Below are positions 9,662 to 21,352 of a stretch of 64,000 nt of DNA, piece by piece (the first letter of the stretch is position 1; each line of letters starts with the position of its first letter). Source of the DNA: Paraclostridium tenue (lineage in GTDB: Bacteria; Bacillota; Clostridia; Peptostreptococcales; Peptostreptococcaceae). Where the stretch lies: the NCBI RefSeq assembly GCF_015668515.1, contig NZ_JADPFO010000004.1:1-64000 (forward strand), in the 5' to 3' direction. The position numbers were made by a program, and so were the translations under genes. A model generated the notes under the pieces. The model saw only the letters and a program-made list of their open reading frames with translations, made no database searches and was not told the origin of the DNA.

Positions 9662-11869
9662 TTAATTTATAACTCTATAAATTTCCTCTACTCCTGGAAT
9701 TGATTTAATCTTTTTCATTAAAAGACTTAATGCATCTATACTTTCAACCTCTACAAGTAAATTTACATTAATAACACTATCTTTCCCTTTTCTAGCATTT
9801 ATGCCATTTAATGCTATCTTCTCAATTGCTACAATATGAGTTATATCATTTATAATACCTCTTCTATCCTCAGCTTGTATTTGTATCTCAGCTTCAAACT
9901 TAGTATTATTTGATGTTTCCCAAGAAACTTCTACTAATCTATTTTTGAAATATTCATCATCTAAATTAGAGTTTGGGCAATCTTTTCTATGAACTGCAAC
10001 TCCTCTACCTTTTGTTATATATCCAATAATATCATCCCCAGGTATTGGATTACAGCATTTAGCAAATCTAACTAATATATTATCTAATCCCTTTACTATA
10101 ATTCCTTGTGGTGATGATTTCTTTCTTTTTTTAGTATATTCTTGCTCTCCTATACTATGCTTATTTATATCATCTATTTGTTTAGTATCTGGTGTTTTCT
10201 TTACAACTTCTTTTTCATAAAGTTCTTTTATTTTTGGAACTATTTGAGATGGCATTATTCCTCCATATCCTATAGTAGCAATCAAATCTTCTACTGTAGG
10301 CTGATTGAATTTTTTAGCCATCTGAATCATATATTTTTCAATTGTAGCATCTTTTGTAGGTATTGCATATTTTTTAAATTCTTTTTCTAAAATTACATTT
10401 CCTCTCTCTATATTTTCTTCTCTTCGTTCTTTCTTAAACCACTGTCTTATTTTAGATTTAGCATTAGGAGTTTGTACTAAATTAATCCAGTCTCTACTTG
10501 GTCCATTAGAATTCGTAGAAGTCAATATTTCAACTATATTACCATTTTGTAATTTATAGTCTAGGGGAACTATTCTTCCATTAATCTTAGCTCCTACACA
10601 TTTATTTCCTACATTAGTATGTACTCTATATGCAAAGTCTATAGGAGTTGATCCTGCTGGTAACTCTATTACATCTCCTTTTGGAGTAAATACATAAACT
10701 TGACTATTAAATACATCATCTTTTAATGCATCCATAAACTCCTGAGGATCTTTTAGATCTTTTTCCCACTCCATCATTTGTCTTAGCCACTGTAGTTTTT
10801 CTTCTAATTTACTCTCTTTTACATTTGTTTTTCCTTCTTTATACTTCCAATGTGCTGCAATTCCGTACTCAGCTATATTATGCATTTCTTTTGTTCTTAT
10901 TTGTATCTCTACAGGCTCACCGTCCGGTCCTAAAACTATTGTATGTAAAGATTGATACATATTTGGCTTTGGCATAGCAATATAATCTTTAAATCTTCCA
11001 GGTATTGGTTTCCATAAAGTATGTACCATCCCTAATACAGCGTAGCAATCTTTTACAGAATCAACTATAATTCTAACTGCCATTAAGTCATATATTTCTT
11101 CAAAATCTTTATGTTTATTTTTCATTTTTCTATATATACTATAGAAATGTTTAGGCCTTCCATATATATCACATTTTATATTAACTTCTTTAAATTTATC
11201 ATTAAGAATATGTACTATTCTTTCTATATAAGCTTCTCTTTGACTTCTTTTTTTAGCAACTTTATCTACTAAGTCATAATATCCTTCACTGTCTATATAT
11301 CTAAGTGCGATATCTTCTAATTCCCACTTAACTTTATATATACCTAGCCTACTGGCAATTCCACCGTAAATTTCTAATGTTTCTTTCGCTTTAGATTTTG
11401 CTTTTTCAGGAGGCATGAACTTTAAGGTTCTCATATTATGTAACCTATCGGCTAATTTTATCAGTATAACTCTAATATCTTTTGACATAGCTAAAAACAT
11501 CTTTCTTAAATTTTCAGCTTGTGTCTCTTCCTTTGATTTATACTTTATTTGCCCAAGTTTTGTAACTCCATCAACAAGGTCTGCTACTTCTTCCCCAAAC
11601 TCATTTTTTATATCCTCATATGTGTATTGAGTATCTTCAACTACATCATGTAATAACCCTGCTGCTATAGTTTGCATATCTAATTCCATATCACAAAGTA
11701 TATTAGCAACTGCTATTGGATGTATAAAATATGGCTCCCCAGATTTTCTTAATTGACCATCATGTGCCTTTTTACCATAGTAATAGGCTTTTTTTACTAG
11801 GTCTATATCTCCATTAGGAGCATATGTTTTTATCTTATCTATTAATTCTTGTAATTGCTTATCTTGCAT
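9662..11869 (-). CDS. relA: Bifunctional (p)ppGpp synthetase/hydrolase RelA/SpoT
   Basis: This enzyme makes and degrades the stringent-response alarmone. The domains in order are: HD hydrolase with HDVVEDT (74-80), synthetase (about 230-350) with [22 protein letters not shown] (about 390-450), a Cys/His-containing helical region ([10 protein letters not shown]), and a C-terminal ACT domain (about 660-735). The hydrolase motif is intact, so it should be bifunctional, as expected for the single long Rel of Firmicutes. It lies between apt and dtd, the conserved order. Confidence 0.96.
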   Translation of the reverse strand: MQDKQLQELIDKIKTYAPNGDIDLVKKAYYYGKKAHDGQLRKSGEPYFIHPIAVANILCDMELDMQTIAAGLLHDVVEDTQYTYEDIKNEFGEEVADLVDGVTKLGQIKYKSKEETQAENLRKMFLAMSKDIRVILIKLADRLHNMRTLKFMPPEKAKSKAKETLEIYGGIASRLGIYKVKWELEDIALRYIDSEGYYDLVDKVAKKRSQREAYIERIVHILNDKFKEVNIKCDIYGRPKHFYSIYRKMKNKHKDFEEIYDLMAVRIIVDSVKDCYAVLGMVHTLWKPIPGRFKDYIAMPKPNMYQSLHTIVLGPDGEPVEIQIRTKEMHNIAEYGIAAHWKYKEGKTNVKESKLEEKLQWLRQMMEWEKDLKDPQEFMDALKDDVFNSQVYVFTPKGDVIELPAGSTPIDFAYRVHTNVGNKCVGAKINGRIVPLDYKLQNGNIVEILTSTNSNGPSRDWINLVQTPNAKSKIRQWFKKERREENIERGNVILEKEFKKYAIPTKDATIEKYMIQMAKKFNQPTVEDLIATIGYGGIMPSQIVPKIKELYEKEVVKKTPDTKQIDDINKHSIGEQEYTKKRKKSSPQGIIVKGLDNILVRFAKCCNPIPGDDIIGYITKGRGVAVHRKDCPNSNLDDEYFKNRLVEVSWETSNNTKFEAEIQIQAEDRRGIINDITHIVAIEKIALNGINARKGKDSVINVNLLVEVESIDALSLLMKKIKSIPGVEEIYRVIN

Positions 11870-11907
11870 AGTACCACCTATTTTATAGTATAAATTTTGA
11901 TATATAT

Positions 11908-11936
11908 GAAAATAGTTGGCTTTTTACCAACTATTG
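11908..11936 (-). terminator. Weak terminator or attenuator between apt and relA
   Basis: On the minus strand, an 8-bp stem (ATAGTTGG / CCAACTAT) with a TAAAAAG loop is followed by only four T residues. It would allow partial read-through from apt into relA. Confidence 0.55.
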
Positions 11937-11943
11937 AACGTTA

Positions 11944-12456
11944 TTAATATTTTACAAGTGAGTTTACATGATAATTAGATAGTTTATCTCTACCTTTTAA
12001 CTCTTCTAATTCTATTAAAAATTGCATAGAAACAACCTCTCCACCTAACTTTTCTATAAGTTTAGCAGCAGCTTGCATAGTTCCTCCTGTAGCTAATAAA
12101 TCATCTACTATCGCAACTCTTTGACCTGGCTTTATTGCATCTTTATGGATTTCTAATGTATCAGTTCCGTACTCTAATCCATACTCAAAGCTTTCTACTT
12201 CTCCTGGTAATTTACCTGGTTTTCTAACTGGTACAAATCCTATGCCCATTCCGTAAGCAACTGGCGTTCCCATTAAGAATCCTCTTGCTTCTGGTCCAAC
12301 TATTACATCAACATTTTTATCTTTTAGATCTGCTATTATCTCATCTATGGCAAACTTAAATGCTTCTCCGTTGCTTAATAAAGTTGTTATGTCTTTAAAT
12401 CCTATACCTGGTTTTGGGAAATCTTTAATCTCTCTTATTGAATCTCTTAAGTTCAT
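11944..12456 (-). CDS. apt: Adenine phosphoribosyltransferase
   Basis: This purine-salvage enzyme joins adenine to PRPP to make AMP. It has the PRPP-binding motif [15 protein letters not shown] and the N-terminal [12 protein letters not shown] typical of APRT; the 170-residue length is standard. The neighbours recJ (upstream) and relA (downstream) match the conserved Firmicute order recJ-apt-relA. A weak hairpin after the stop may partly separate it from relA. Confidence 0.96.
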   Translation of the reverse strand: MNLRDSIREIKDFPKPGIGFKDITTLLSNGEAFKFAIDEIIADLKDKNVDVIVGPEARGFLMGTPVAYGMGIGFVPVRKPGKLPGEVESFEYGLEYGTDTLEIHKDAIKPGQRVAIVDDLLATGGTMQAAAKLIEKLGGEVVSMQFLIELEELKGRDKLSNYHVNSLVKY

Positions 12457-12466
12457 TTAAATCCTC

Positions 12467-14911
12467 CTAATAGCTGTGTTTATATTTATCTTTAAGTCGA
12501 TTAAGTCCTTGTAAAATTAAACTTGAACTTAAATCAATCTTAGAACTTGGCTTTGGCATAATTTCCATATTTAAAGTATTGCTTTTATTATCTATATTAA
12601 AATTCATTAATTCTAAATCTTTAAATACATTTAGCATAGCAAATAATTTTATAGGCGCTATATTTAAATTTGATTTAATTTCTAATATATTAATTTTAAC
12701 TTCTCTATATTTAGATACAAGTTTATATAAAGCTATAAATTCTTCTCTACTTGGAATTATACTATTTACTATATTATTTATATATATTAAGTCATTTTTA
12801 TCATAATACTTTATAATCTCACATTGATTATTTGTATATTCATATAAAAACGAATATTCTTCTATACTATATAAATAATCATAAAGAATAATATTATTAT
12901 ATCTTTTTAAATCTATTTTATCAATATAGGGAAAGAATATAAGTTGAACTTTGTCGTTTATCTTCTCTATAATATTATAATTTATATCAAATTCATATTC
13001 TGTAAGTGATAAATCTGATACAGCTTTAAAAAATCCATTTATCGAGTTGGCAATTATTAAACTCTTATCATTTATGTAATCAAATATATTTATATCTTTA
13101 CTTCCGTATATATTTATATTTTCATTCATATTTTCTATATCTTTAGATTCTATACATGGCTTTAAGTTTTCAAACAATTTTATACTATTTATATTTTTAC
13201 TTGCATTCTTTGGATATGCGAGCCTTATATCTTTTAACAAAAACTGTATTTTCCTATTTCCCATATAATTATTTTCATCTAGTTGAAATAATACGTCTAC
13301 TTTATCTCCAACCTCATAATTTTCAGCCATATAAGCCATGTTAAATCCAACACATTCATATACTTTATCTTTTTCTAAGTTTAATTTCAGATGATTTTTT
13401 TCTTTACCCATTCTAAATATAGATCTTATTTCTAAATCTCTAATTATGAATCTAGGGCTTGGATTACTCATACCAAAGGGCTCTAAGCTATGTAATTCTT
13501 CAATTAAATTAAAATCTATAGAACCTTCGTTTAATTCAAATTCTACAGATATATTTTCTATCATATCTTCATCTGTAAGGTTGTAATCTGCTATTTCATT
13601 AACTCGTCTTCTTAACTCGTCTATATTATTTTTATCCATAGATAATCCAGCTGCTTGCTCATGACCTCCAAACTTTCCAAGCAAATCAGAGCACTTTACA
13701 AGGGTATCAAATATGCTAAAACCTTTTATTGATCTAGCAGAACCTGTAGCTTCTTCATCTTCTATAGTTAAAAGTATAGTAGGTTTGTAATATTTTTCCG
13801 TTAATTTTGATGCTACTATTCCAATAACTCCATGTTGCCATCCTTTATTGGCTATTACTAATACCTTATCATCTTTATATCTTTCATCCCCATTAATTAT
13901 ATCTTCAGCTTCTTGATACATTTTAGCTTCTATCATTTGTCTTTCATTATTCTTATCTTCTAGTAAACTTGCTATTTCAATAGCTTCTTCTTTAGATTTA
14001 GTTGTAAATAATTCAACTCCTAAATATGAATAACCTAATCTTCCCGATGCATTTATTCTAGGGCCTATAGAAAATCCTACATGTGATGAACCTATTTTAT
14101 CCGTATCTATTCCACATACTTTTATAAGTTCTTTTAGTCCTAAGTTTATTCCATCTTTCATAAGCTTAAGCCCATTTTTAACAATTATTCTATTTTCGTC
14201 TACTAATGGAACTATATCACATATAGTTGCTAATGTTACAATCTCTAAGTAATTATACATAGAAGTTTTAAATTCTTCTGCTGGAGTTAATGCTTGTATA
14301 AGTTTAAATGCTACTCCACATCCACATAACATATCAAATGGGTAATTACAATTTTCTTGTTTAGGATTTATAACTGCATAAGCATTAGGTATTTCATCTT
14401 GTACTTCATGGTGATCAGTTATTATCACATCTATACCTAATTGATTTGCTAATTCCACTTCTTTTACAGATGTTATCCCACAGTCTACACTTATTAACAA
14501 ATCACACCCTTGATTTTTTAAAACTCCTATGGCATCTTCATTTATCCCATAACCTTCTTCTAATCTATTAGGTATATAGTATTTTACTGGAAATCCTATA
14601 GAATCAAAATATAAACATAGTACAGAAGTTGAAGATACCCCATCTACATCATAATCTCCATATATCCATATATTTTGATTGTTTTCTATAGCATACTCTA
14701 TTCTATATACAGCTTTTTCCATATCCTTCATTAAAAATGGGTCTCTTAAGTAATCTAGAGATGGATTTATGAAAATTTCAGCATCTTCTTCGCTGTTAAT
14801 CCCTCTATTTTTTAATATCTGACCTATTTCCGGGGAAATTTTCATTTTTTTATTTAAATCGTAATCCTTTATACTTCCTTTATACTTAAGTGTCCATTTT
14901 TTGCTAAACAT
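12467..14911 (-). CDS. recJ: Single-stranded-DNA-specific exonuclease RecJ
   Basis: This 5'-3' ssDNA exonuclease acts in recombination and repair. The DHH phosphoesterase core shows YGDYDVDGVSS (about 84-94) and VIITDHHEV, and a later GGHEQAAGLS marks the DHHA1 domain. The C-terminal third (about residues 560-814) is Asn/Ile/Lys-rich, poorly conserved, and longer than in E. coli RecJ. I place the start at the ATG at 14911, two codons inside the longest frame, because AGGGGGTGA is correctly spaced from it and the upstream TTG is too close. Confidence 0.93.
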   Translation of the reverse strand: MFSKKWTLKYKGSIKDYDLNKKMKISPEIGQILKNRGINSEEDAEIFINPSLDYLRDPFLMKDMEKAVYRIEYAIENNQNIWIYGDYDVDGVSSTSVLCLYFDSIGFPVKYYIPNRLEEGYGINEDAIGVLKNQGCDLLISVDCGITSVKEVELANQLGIDVIITDHHEVQDEIPNAYAVINPKQENCNYPFDMLCGCGVAFKLIQALTPAEEFKTSMYNYLEIVTLATICDIVPLVDENRIIVKNGLKLMKDGINLGLKELIKVCGIDTDKIGSSHVGFSIGPRINASGRLGYSYLGVELFTTKSKEEAIEIASLLEDKNNERQMIEAKMYQEAEDIINGDERYKDDKVLVIANKGWQHGVIGIVASKLTEKYYKPTILLTIEDEEATGSARSIKGFSIFDTLVKCSDLLGKFGGHEQAAGLSMDKNNIDELRRRVNEIADYNLTDEDMIENISVEFELNEGSIDFNLIEELHSLEPFGMSNPSPRFIIRDLEIRSIFRMGKEKNHLKLNLEKDKVYECVGFNMAYMAENYEVGDKVDVLFQLDENNYMGNRKIQFLLKDIRLAYPKNASKNINSIKLFENLKPCIESKDIENMNENINIYGSKDINIFDYINDKSLIIANSINGFFKAVSDLSLTEYEFDINYNIIEKINDKVQLIFFPYIDKIDLKRYNNIILYDYLYSIEEYSFLYEYTNNQCEIIKYYDKNDLIYINNIVNSIIPSREEFIALYKLVSKYREVKINILEIKSNLNIAPIKLFAMLNVFKDLELMNFNIDNKSNTLNMEIMPKPSSKIDLSSSLILQGLNRLKDKYKHSY

Positions 14912-14924
14912 AGACAATCACCCC

Positions 14925-16589
14925 CTATTTTTTTATATATTCAGATCTTATTATTTTTATAACTAATAATATACCAACTAAAAAAGAAACTATAAACCCT
15001 GAAAAAGCTAGTGTTTTAACCCAAAAACTATTATTTATGTTAGGTGATGCTATTATTAAAGATGATCCTACTAATAATGCTGCTAAAACTAAACTCAAAG
15101 ATAATTGGGTCGCTAAATCAGTTATTATCTTTTCTAATTTAGAAAATTTCACATCTTCTATATGAAGTTTAATATTATTTTTTTCTAAATTTCTAAGTAT
15201 ACTTTTTAATTGTCTAGGTATTATTCTTACATCTGCAATAGCTTCTTGTGCACTTTGCTTTGATTGTTTTAATATATTTTCTGGGTTTAATCTATTTAAA
15301 TAGTAATATTTCATAAATGATTTACCAGCTATAGTTATAGAAAAATTAGGATTGAGTTCTCTAGCTGTTCCTTCAAGAGTTATCAATGCTTTTACTAATA
15401 AAACTAACTGAGGTGGTAGTGCTACCTTATAAGTTCTACAAAATCTAAATACTTCATTTAATATATCACCTAAATTTAACTTATCTATAGGAACATCATA
15501 ATAATAATGCATTAAATAAAGTAAATCTTGTCTTAATCCACTTAAATTAGTATCATAAGATATAATATCTAATTCCATAAGTAAATATATAATTCTATCT
15601 ATGTTTTTATCCACTGCAGCAAATGCAATAGAATTTAATATATTTAACGTCTTTTTATCTATTATACCTATCATTCCAAAGTCTATATAGGATATACAAT
15701 TTTCATTTATAACAAATATATTTCCTGGATGTGGGTCTGCATGAAAAAAACCATATTCAAATATTTGCTTAAATAAAGAATTCATTCCTATTTCGCTAAT
15801 TTTTTTAGTATCCCAACCTAACTCTTTCATTTTATCAATATCGCTAAGTTTAACTCCAACTATTTTTTCTAATACTAACACTCTTTTAGTTGTATACTCC
15901 ATAAATACATTTGGAATATATACTTCTGTTGTATCAGAGAATATATTTTGAAATTTAAGTCCATTTATTGCCTCAAAATTATAATCTAACTCTCTTAAAA
16001 GTTGCGTTTCAAAATCTTCAACTATCCCTTCTATATCTACATTTAAATCTTTATTAAAATCTTTAATAGCACCTGCAATTGCTTTTAATATCTCTATATC
16101 TGACTTTATTATACTTTCTACTTTTGGCCTTTGAACTTTTACTATTACGCTCTCTCCACTTTTTAACTTAGCCTCATAAACTTGACCTAAGGATGCCGCT
16201 GCTATAGGCGTAGAATTAAATTCTAGGAAAATATCACTTATAGGCATCTTAAGTTCTTCTTCTAATATCTTTATAGCTATATTAGTGTCAAATACATCTA
16301 CATTATCTCTTAATTTTACTAACTCATTTATAACGCTTTGATCTAATAAATCTTTTCTAGTACTTAGTATTTGACCTAATTTTACATATGTGGGCCCTAA
16401 TTCCTCAAAAGCTCTTCTTAACCTTTCTCCTGTAGACATATTCTTTATTTCTGCTGGCGGATTTGTTATTGGAATCTTGTAAGCTACACCTTCTATATTA
16501 AGTTTTTCTACTATAATACTAAATCCATATTTTAAAAGTATACGAACTATTTCTTTATATCTTTTTAAATGTCTATAACTTACTTTCAT
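14925..16589 (-). CDS. ubiB: UbiB/ABC1/ADCK-family atypical kinase, membrane anchored
   Basis: This protein-kinase-like ATPase has all the family marks: KLGQ in the N-terminal extension (YVKLGQILSTR), the alanine-rich AAASLGQVY in place of the P-loop, VIVKVQRP, FHADPHPGN and YIDFGMIG. Two hydrophobic helices at about residues 495-550 anchor it in the membrane. Elsewhere the family supports ubiquinone synthesis, but strict anaerobes of this type usually lack ubiquinone, so the role here is unknown. It lies 13 bases upstream of recJ on the same strand. Confidence 0.9.
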   Translation of the reverse strand: MKVSYRHLKRYKEIVRILLKYGFSIIVEKLNIEGVAYKIPITNPPAEIKNMSTGERLRRAFEELGPTYVKLGQILSTRKDLLDQSVINELVKLRDNVDVFDTNIAIKILEEELKMPISDIFLEFNSTPIAAASLGQVYEAKLKSGESVIVKVQRPKVESIIKSDIEILKAIAGAIKDFNKDLNVDIEGIVEDFETQLLRELDYNFEAINGLKFQNIFSDTTEVYIPNVFMEYTTKRVLVLEKIVGVKLSDIDKMKELGWDTKKISEIGMNSLFKQIFEYGFFHADPHPGNIFVINENCISYIDFGMIGIIDKKTLNILNSIAFAAVDKNIDRIIYLLMELDIISYDTNLSGLRQDLLYLMHYYYDVPIDKLNLGDILNEVFRFCRTYKVALPPQLVLLVKALITLEGTARELNPNFSITIAGKSFMKYYYLNRLNPENILKQSKQSAQEAIADVRIIPRQLKSILRNLEKNNIKLHIEDVKFSKLEKIITDLATQLSLSLVLAALLVGSSLIIASPNINNSFWVKTLAFSGFIVSFLVGILLVIKIIRSEYIKK

Positions 16590-16673
16590 TTTTCACACCC
16601 TAGTCTTAGTTTAAATAATATTATTTATAAGAGAAGAAAGGACAATATATTTTATATTGCCCCTTTCCTTAAC

Positions 16674-17174
16674 CTATTTATAATTATTTGCAGTTTCTAC
16701 ATATTTTAATGCAGAATTAACAAGATTTTGTTTTTCTTCTTCTGTAAGTTCTCTTACAACTTGTGCCGGAGACCCTTTTACAAGAACTCCTGATGGTATT
16801 TTTTTATTTGGAGGAACTAAACTTCCTGCAGCAACTAATGTATATTCTCCTATTTCCGCTCCACCTAATATTATAGATCCCATTCCTATTAAACTATTAT
16901 CACCTATTTTACATCCATGTATAAGAGCTTTATGTCCTACAGTTACATTATTTCCTATTAAAGTTTCACAATTATATTCTATGTGTACAACTGTACCATC
17001 TTGTATATTAGTATTTTCGCCTATAGTTATAGAGTTTTCATCTGCTCTTATAACTGCGTTATACCATATATTTGCATTTTTTCCTATTTTGACATCACCA
17101 ATAATATCTGCTGATTCTGCTATAAAAACACTTGAGTCAAATGTGGGTTTTTTACCTTTATACCCCTTTATCAC
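16674..17174 (-). CDS. Gamma carbonic anhydrase family protein (left-handed beta-helix)
   Basis: The protein consists of hexapeptide repeats (I/V-G-x-x-x-x) forming a trimeric left-handed beta-helix. The metal-binding histidines are visible in VVHIEYN, VTVGHKALIHGCKIG. Members may be carbonic anhydrases or acyl-CoA-binding proteins; activity cannot be read from sequence. The frame extends to 17225 and would overlap scfB, but a GTG at 17174, eight bases after GAAGGGAAG and just past the scfB stop, is the better start, giving 166 residues. Confidence 0.88.
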   Translation of the reverse strand: MIKGYKGKKPTFDSSVFIAESADIIGDVKIGKNANIWYNAVIRADENSITIGENTNIQDGTVVHIEYNCETLIGNNVTVGHKALIHGCKIGDNSLIGMGSIILGGAEIGEYTLVAAGSLVPPNKKIPSGVLVKGSPAQVVRELTEEEKQNLVNSALKYVETANNYK

Positions 17175-17179
17175 TCTAT

Positions 17180-18553
17180 CTACTTCCCTTCTATCATTAA
17201 TCTTGCTTGTATCATTATAGAACATTCAGTACGTTTTTTTTGCATTTCACAACCTAACTCATATGGTTTCATTACATCTCCATTAAAGTTTACTGCATTT
17301 GCATGACATCCACCTGAACAGTAGAATTTATTCCAACAATTTTGGCAATCTTCTTTACTATATACATGTGCATTTTTAAATGTATCTGTTAACTCTCTTG
17401 GAATTACTATTTCTTCATCATTTATATTTGCAAGCTTATATTCATCTTTACCAACAAATTGATGACATGGATAAATATCTCCATTTGGAGTTATTGCTAA
17501 GTACTCATTTCCTGCTCCACAACCTGTTATTCTCTTTATTACACAAGGTCCTTGGTTTAAATCTATCATAAAGTGGAAGAACTTAAAGTTTTCTCCGTTT
17601 AATAATCTATCTGAATACTTAACAGCTAATTTTTCATATTCATTAAATACTGTTTCCATGTCTTCTTCTCTTAATGCAAATGGATTACTTTCATCATCTA
17701 CAACAGGTTCTACTGATGTAAGTTCAAACCCTTCATCCGCAAAATGAAGTACATCTTCTGAAAAGTCTAAGTTTTCTCTAGTGAAAGTTCCTCTTATATA
17801 ATAGTATTTATCTTTAGGTCTACTTTGTACAAGCTTTTTAAACTTAGGCATTATTATGTCATAGCTTCCCTTGTCATTTAATGTAGGTCTCATTCTATCA
17901 TTGACTTCTTTTCTTCCATCTAAACTTAAAACTACATTGTGCATATTTTCATTTATATATTTTATTTTATCATCATCAAGTAATACACCATTTGTAGTTA
18001 TTGTAAATCTAATGTTTTTATTATTTTCTTTTTCTACACTTCTACCGTACTCAACAAGTTGTTTTACAACTTCAAAGTTCATTAATGGTTCTCCACCAAA
18101 GAAATCTATTTCTAAATTTCTTCTGTTTCCTGAATTAGCTATTAAATAATCTATAGCTTTTTTCCCAACTTCAAAGCTCATTAATTCTTTAGCTCCACCA
18201 AAATCTCCTTGTGCTGCAAAACAATATTCACACTTTAAGTTACAATCATGTGCAACATGTAAACATAAAGCTTTTACAACTTTTTTTCTATCAATAAAGT
18301 TTGGATGATGTTTATATGTATCTACTGTATATAATAATCCTTCATCTTCTAAAGTTTTTATTTCATTGTATGCTTCTTTTATTTGATCTTCTGTATAATT
18401 TTTACTTAATTCTTTTATTATCTCATCTAAAGATTTTTCTTTGTAGTGGTCTAATAAGTTATATGCTACCTCATCCACAACATGAACAGCTCCACCATTT
18501 ACGTCTAAAACTATATTGTATCCGTTCATTGAAAACTTATGTATCATACTCAT
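17180..18553 (-). CDS. scfB: SCIFF peptide radical SAM maturase
   Basis: This radical SAM/SPASM enzyme modifies the six-cysteine SCIFF peptide, introducing thioether links between Cys and neighbouring residues. The SAM cluster ligands are C104, C108 and C111 (CNLKCEYC), with GGEPLMN following. The C-terminal SPASM domain (about 345-440) supplies auxiliary cluster cysteines: CGAGNEY, YPCHQFVG, CQNCWNKFYCSGGC. Residues 1-90 form a peptide-recognition-like domain. An AGGAGGGC site precedes the ATG. The substrate gene scfA lies just upstream, separated by a terminator. Confidence 0.95.
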   Translation of the reverse strand: MSMIHKFSMNGYNIVLDVNGGAVHVVDEVAYNLLDHYKEKSLDEIIKELSKNYTEDQIKEAYNEIKTLEDEGLLYTVDTYKHHPNFIDRKKVVKALCLHVAHDCNLKCEYCFAAQGDFGGAKELMSFEVGKKAIDYLIANSGNRRNLEIDFFGGEPLMNFEVVKQLVEYGRSVEKENNKNIRFTITTNGVLLDDDKIKYINENMHNVVLSLDGRKEVNDRMRPTLNDKGSYDIIMPKFKKLVQSRPKDKYYYIRGTFTRENLDFSEDVLHFADEGFELTSVEPVVDDESNPFALREEDMETVFNEYEKLAVKYSDRLLNGENFKFFHFMIDLNQGPCVIKRITGCGAGNEYLAITPNGDIYPCHQFVGKDEYKLANINDEEIVIPRELTDTFKNAHVYSKEDCQNCWNKFYCSGGCHANAVNFNGDVMKPYELGCEMQKKRTECSIMIQARLMIEGK

Positions 18554-18647
18554 AATGTGCCCTCCTAGTTTGTTTATATCTATATATTATCATATAAATA
18601 GGTTTATAGACTATTTATCTTTTATATCCACATATTTCAATTTCACT

Positions 18648-18678
18648 CAAAAAAAGCAGCTTATATAGCTGCCTTTTT
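18648..18678 (-). terminator. Terminator between scfA and scfB
   Basis: On the minus strand, AAAAAGGCAGC pairs with GCTGCTTTTTTT around TATATA, giving a GC-rich stem with a clear T tract. It should end most scfA transcripts before scfB, keeping peptide mRNA in excess over maturase mRNA. Confidence 0.8.
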
Positions 18679-18695
18679 GTTAAATAATAAATTTA

Positions 18696-18839
18696 TTATC
18701 TCTCGCACTCTTGATTTGCAACTGTACAAGAAGTTTTACAAGCAGATTGACAAGATGTTTGACATTCTCCACATCCACCTTTTGCCGCACTTTCTTTTAA
18801 AGTAGCTTTAGATAAAGTTTTTATATGCTTCTTTTCCAT
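18696..18839 (-). CDS. scfA: Six-cysteine peptide SCIFF precursor
   Basis: This 47-residue peptide is a ribosomally made precursor found across Clostridia. A leader of about 22 residues (MEKKHIKTLSKATLKES) is followed by a Cys-rich core with exactly six cysteines at C23, C26, C30, C34, C38 and C45, the diagnostic pattern. It is modified by the adjacent ScfB. An AGGAGG site precedes the ATG. The function of mature SCIFF is not established; its near-universal conservation in Clostridia suggests a housekeeping role. Confidence 0.95.
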   Translation of the reverse strand: MEKKHIKTLSKATLKESAAKGGCGECQTSCQSACKTSCTVANQECER

Positions 18840-18904
18840 TTTAACTACCTCCTATCTTAATAAACCTTTATTGATTATATCATAAAATTTACATAAGTGG
18901 AAAT

Positions 18905-19267
18905 TTATTTAAAGTTAACCCCTAAAACCCCACCTATTCCTCCAGCCAAAGTTGTCAATAGTACTTTATATGCTGTAGTCATTTCAAATGTGAAAGAATC
19001 TTTAGCTAAAAATACTACTATCATTAAACATAATATGTAAGTTAACCCAACCAATACCCCGTACAAAAGTCCCTTTTCTTTTATTTTCATAGATGCATAA
19101 AATCCACCAAATGCAGCAGATGCTGTCGTTATAGCCGAAGTTGCCATAGCTATACTAGTTGAAGAAATACTTGTAAATGTTAATAATAAATTATAAATTA
19201 ATAAGCTTGCTAATGTTATTATGTAAGCATATCCTAAACCTTTGAATATATTACTTGATTTTTCCAT
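18905..19267 (-). CDS. TIGR04086 (YrzE-like) four-helix membrane protein
   Basis: The small integral membrane protein has four predicted helices and a Ser/Thr/Ala-rich second helix, matching the TIGR04086/YrzE family of unknown function. The position next to yajC-tgt-queA-ruvBA is the same as that of yrzE in Bacillus, which supports the call. I take the ATG at 19267, giving 120 residues, because GGGGGAGG lies seven bases upstream. That ribosome binding site is also the 3' arm of the preceding terminator hairpin, which is unusual. Confidence 0.82.
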   Translation of the reverse strand: MEKSSNIFKGLGYAYIITLASLLIYNLLLTFTSISSTSIAMATSAITTASAAFGGFYASMKIKEKGLLYGVLVGLTYILCLMIVVFLAKDSFTFEMTTAYKVLLTTLAGGIGGVLGVNFK

Positions 19268-19270
19268 AAA

Positions 19271-19315
19271 AAAACCTCCCCCTTTCATATAAAATTATAT
19301 TCAAGGGGAGGTTTT
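19271..19315 (-). terminator. yajC terminator whose 3' arm is the next gene's ribosome binding site
   Basis: On the minus strand, AAAACCTCCCC (19315-19305) pairs perfectly over 11 bp with GGGGAGGTTTT (19281-19271), and a T run follows. The 3' arm contains the Shine-Dalgarno sequence GGGGGAGG of the YrzE-like gene, whose ATG starts at 19267 directly after the T run. Confidence 0.8.
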
Positions 19316-19340
19316 GTAATTACAATTATTGATTTTATTT

Positions 19341-19613
19341 TTATTTTGATTCTGATTGTGTAGATGCTATAGCCCATTTTTCAAATGGTACTTTTGTTCT
19401 ACTTGGTCCGATTTCTAGTATAACAACATCTTCTTCAACTTTAGCTACATTAGCTACTATACCACCTATTGTTACAACTTTAGCTCCTACACTTAAGTTA
19501 TCTCTCATTTCTTTTAATTGTTTATCTTTTTTCTTTTGTGGTCTTATTAAGAAGAAATAAAATATTGCAAAAAACACAACCCACATAAGTATCCCTACTA
19601 CAGCTTGAGGCAT
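19341..19613 (-). CDS. yajC: Preprotein translocase subunit YajC
   Basis: This accessory subunit of the Sec translocon has one N-terminal membrane helix (about residues 3-22) ending in FYFLIRPQKKKDKQ and a small cytoplasmic domain with VGAKVVTIGGIVANV. I use the ATG at 19613 (90 residues), because AAAGGAG is eight bases upstream; the GTG at 19622 would overlap that site. It lies downstream of tgt in the conserved queA-tgt-yajC order. Confidence 0.95.
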   Translation of the reverse strand: MPQAVVGILMWVVFFAIFYFFLIRPQKKKDKQLKEMRDNLSVGAKVVTIGGIVANVAKVEEDVVILEIGPSRTKVPFEKWAIASTQSESK

Positions 19614-19691
19614 ATACGTCACTCCTTTTTATTATATTGATTAAACCTTTTAGTTTTTGTTCGGTATAATAATCATTATAACTTAAAATAA

Positions 19692-21336
<1,645 letters not shown>

Positions 21337-21352
21337 GTTAGCCCCCTAATAT

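Noticed and set aside
17175-17225. Longer carbonic anhydrase-like protein overlapping scfB
   Set aside because: The GTG at 17174 has a well-placed ribosome binding site and avoids a 46-base overlap.
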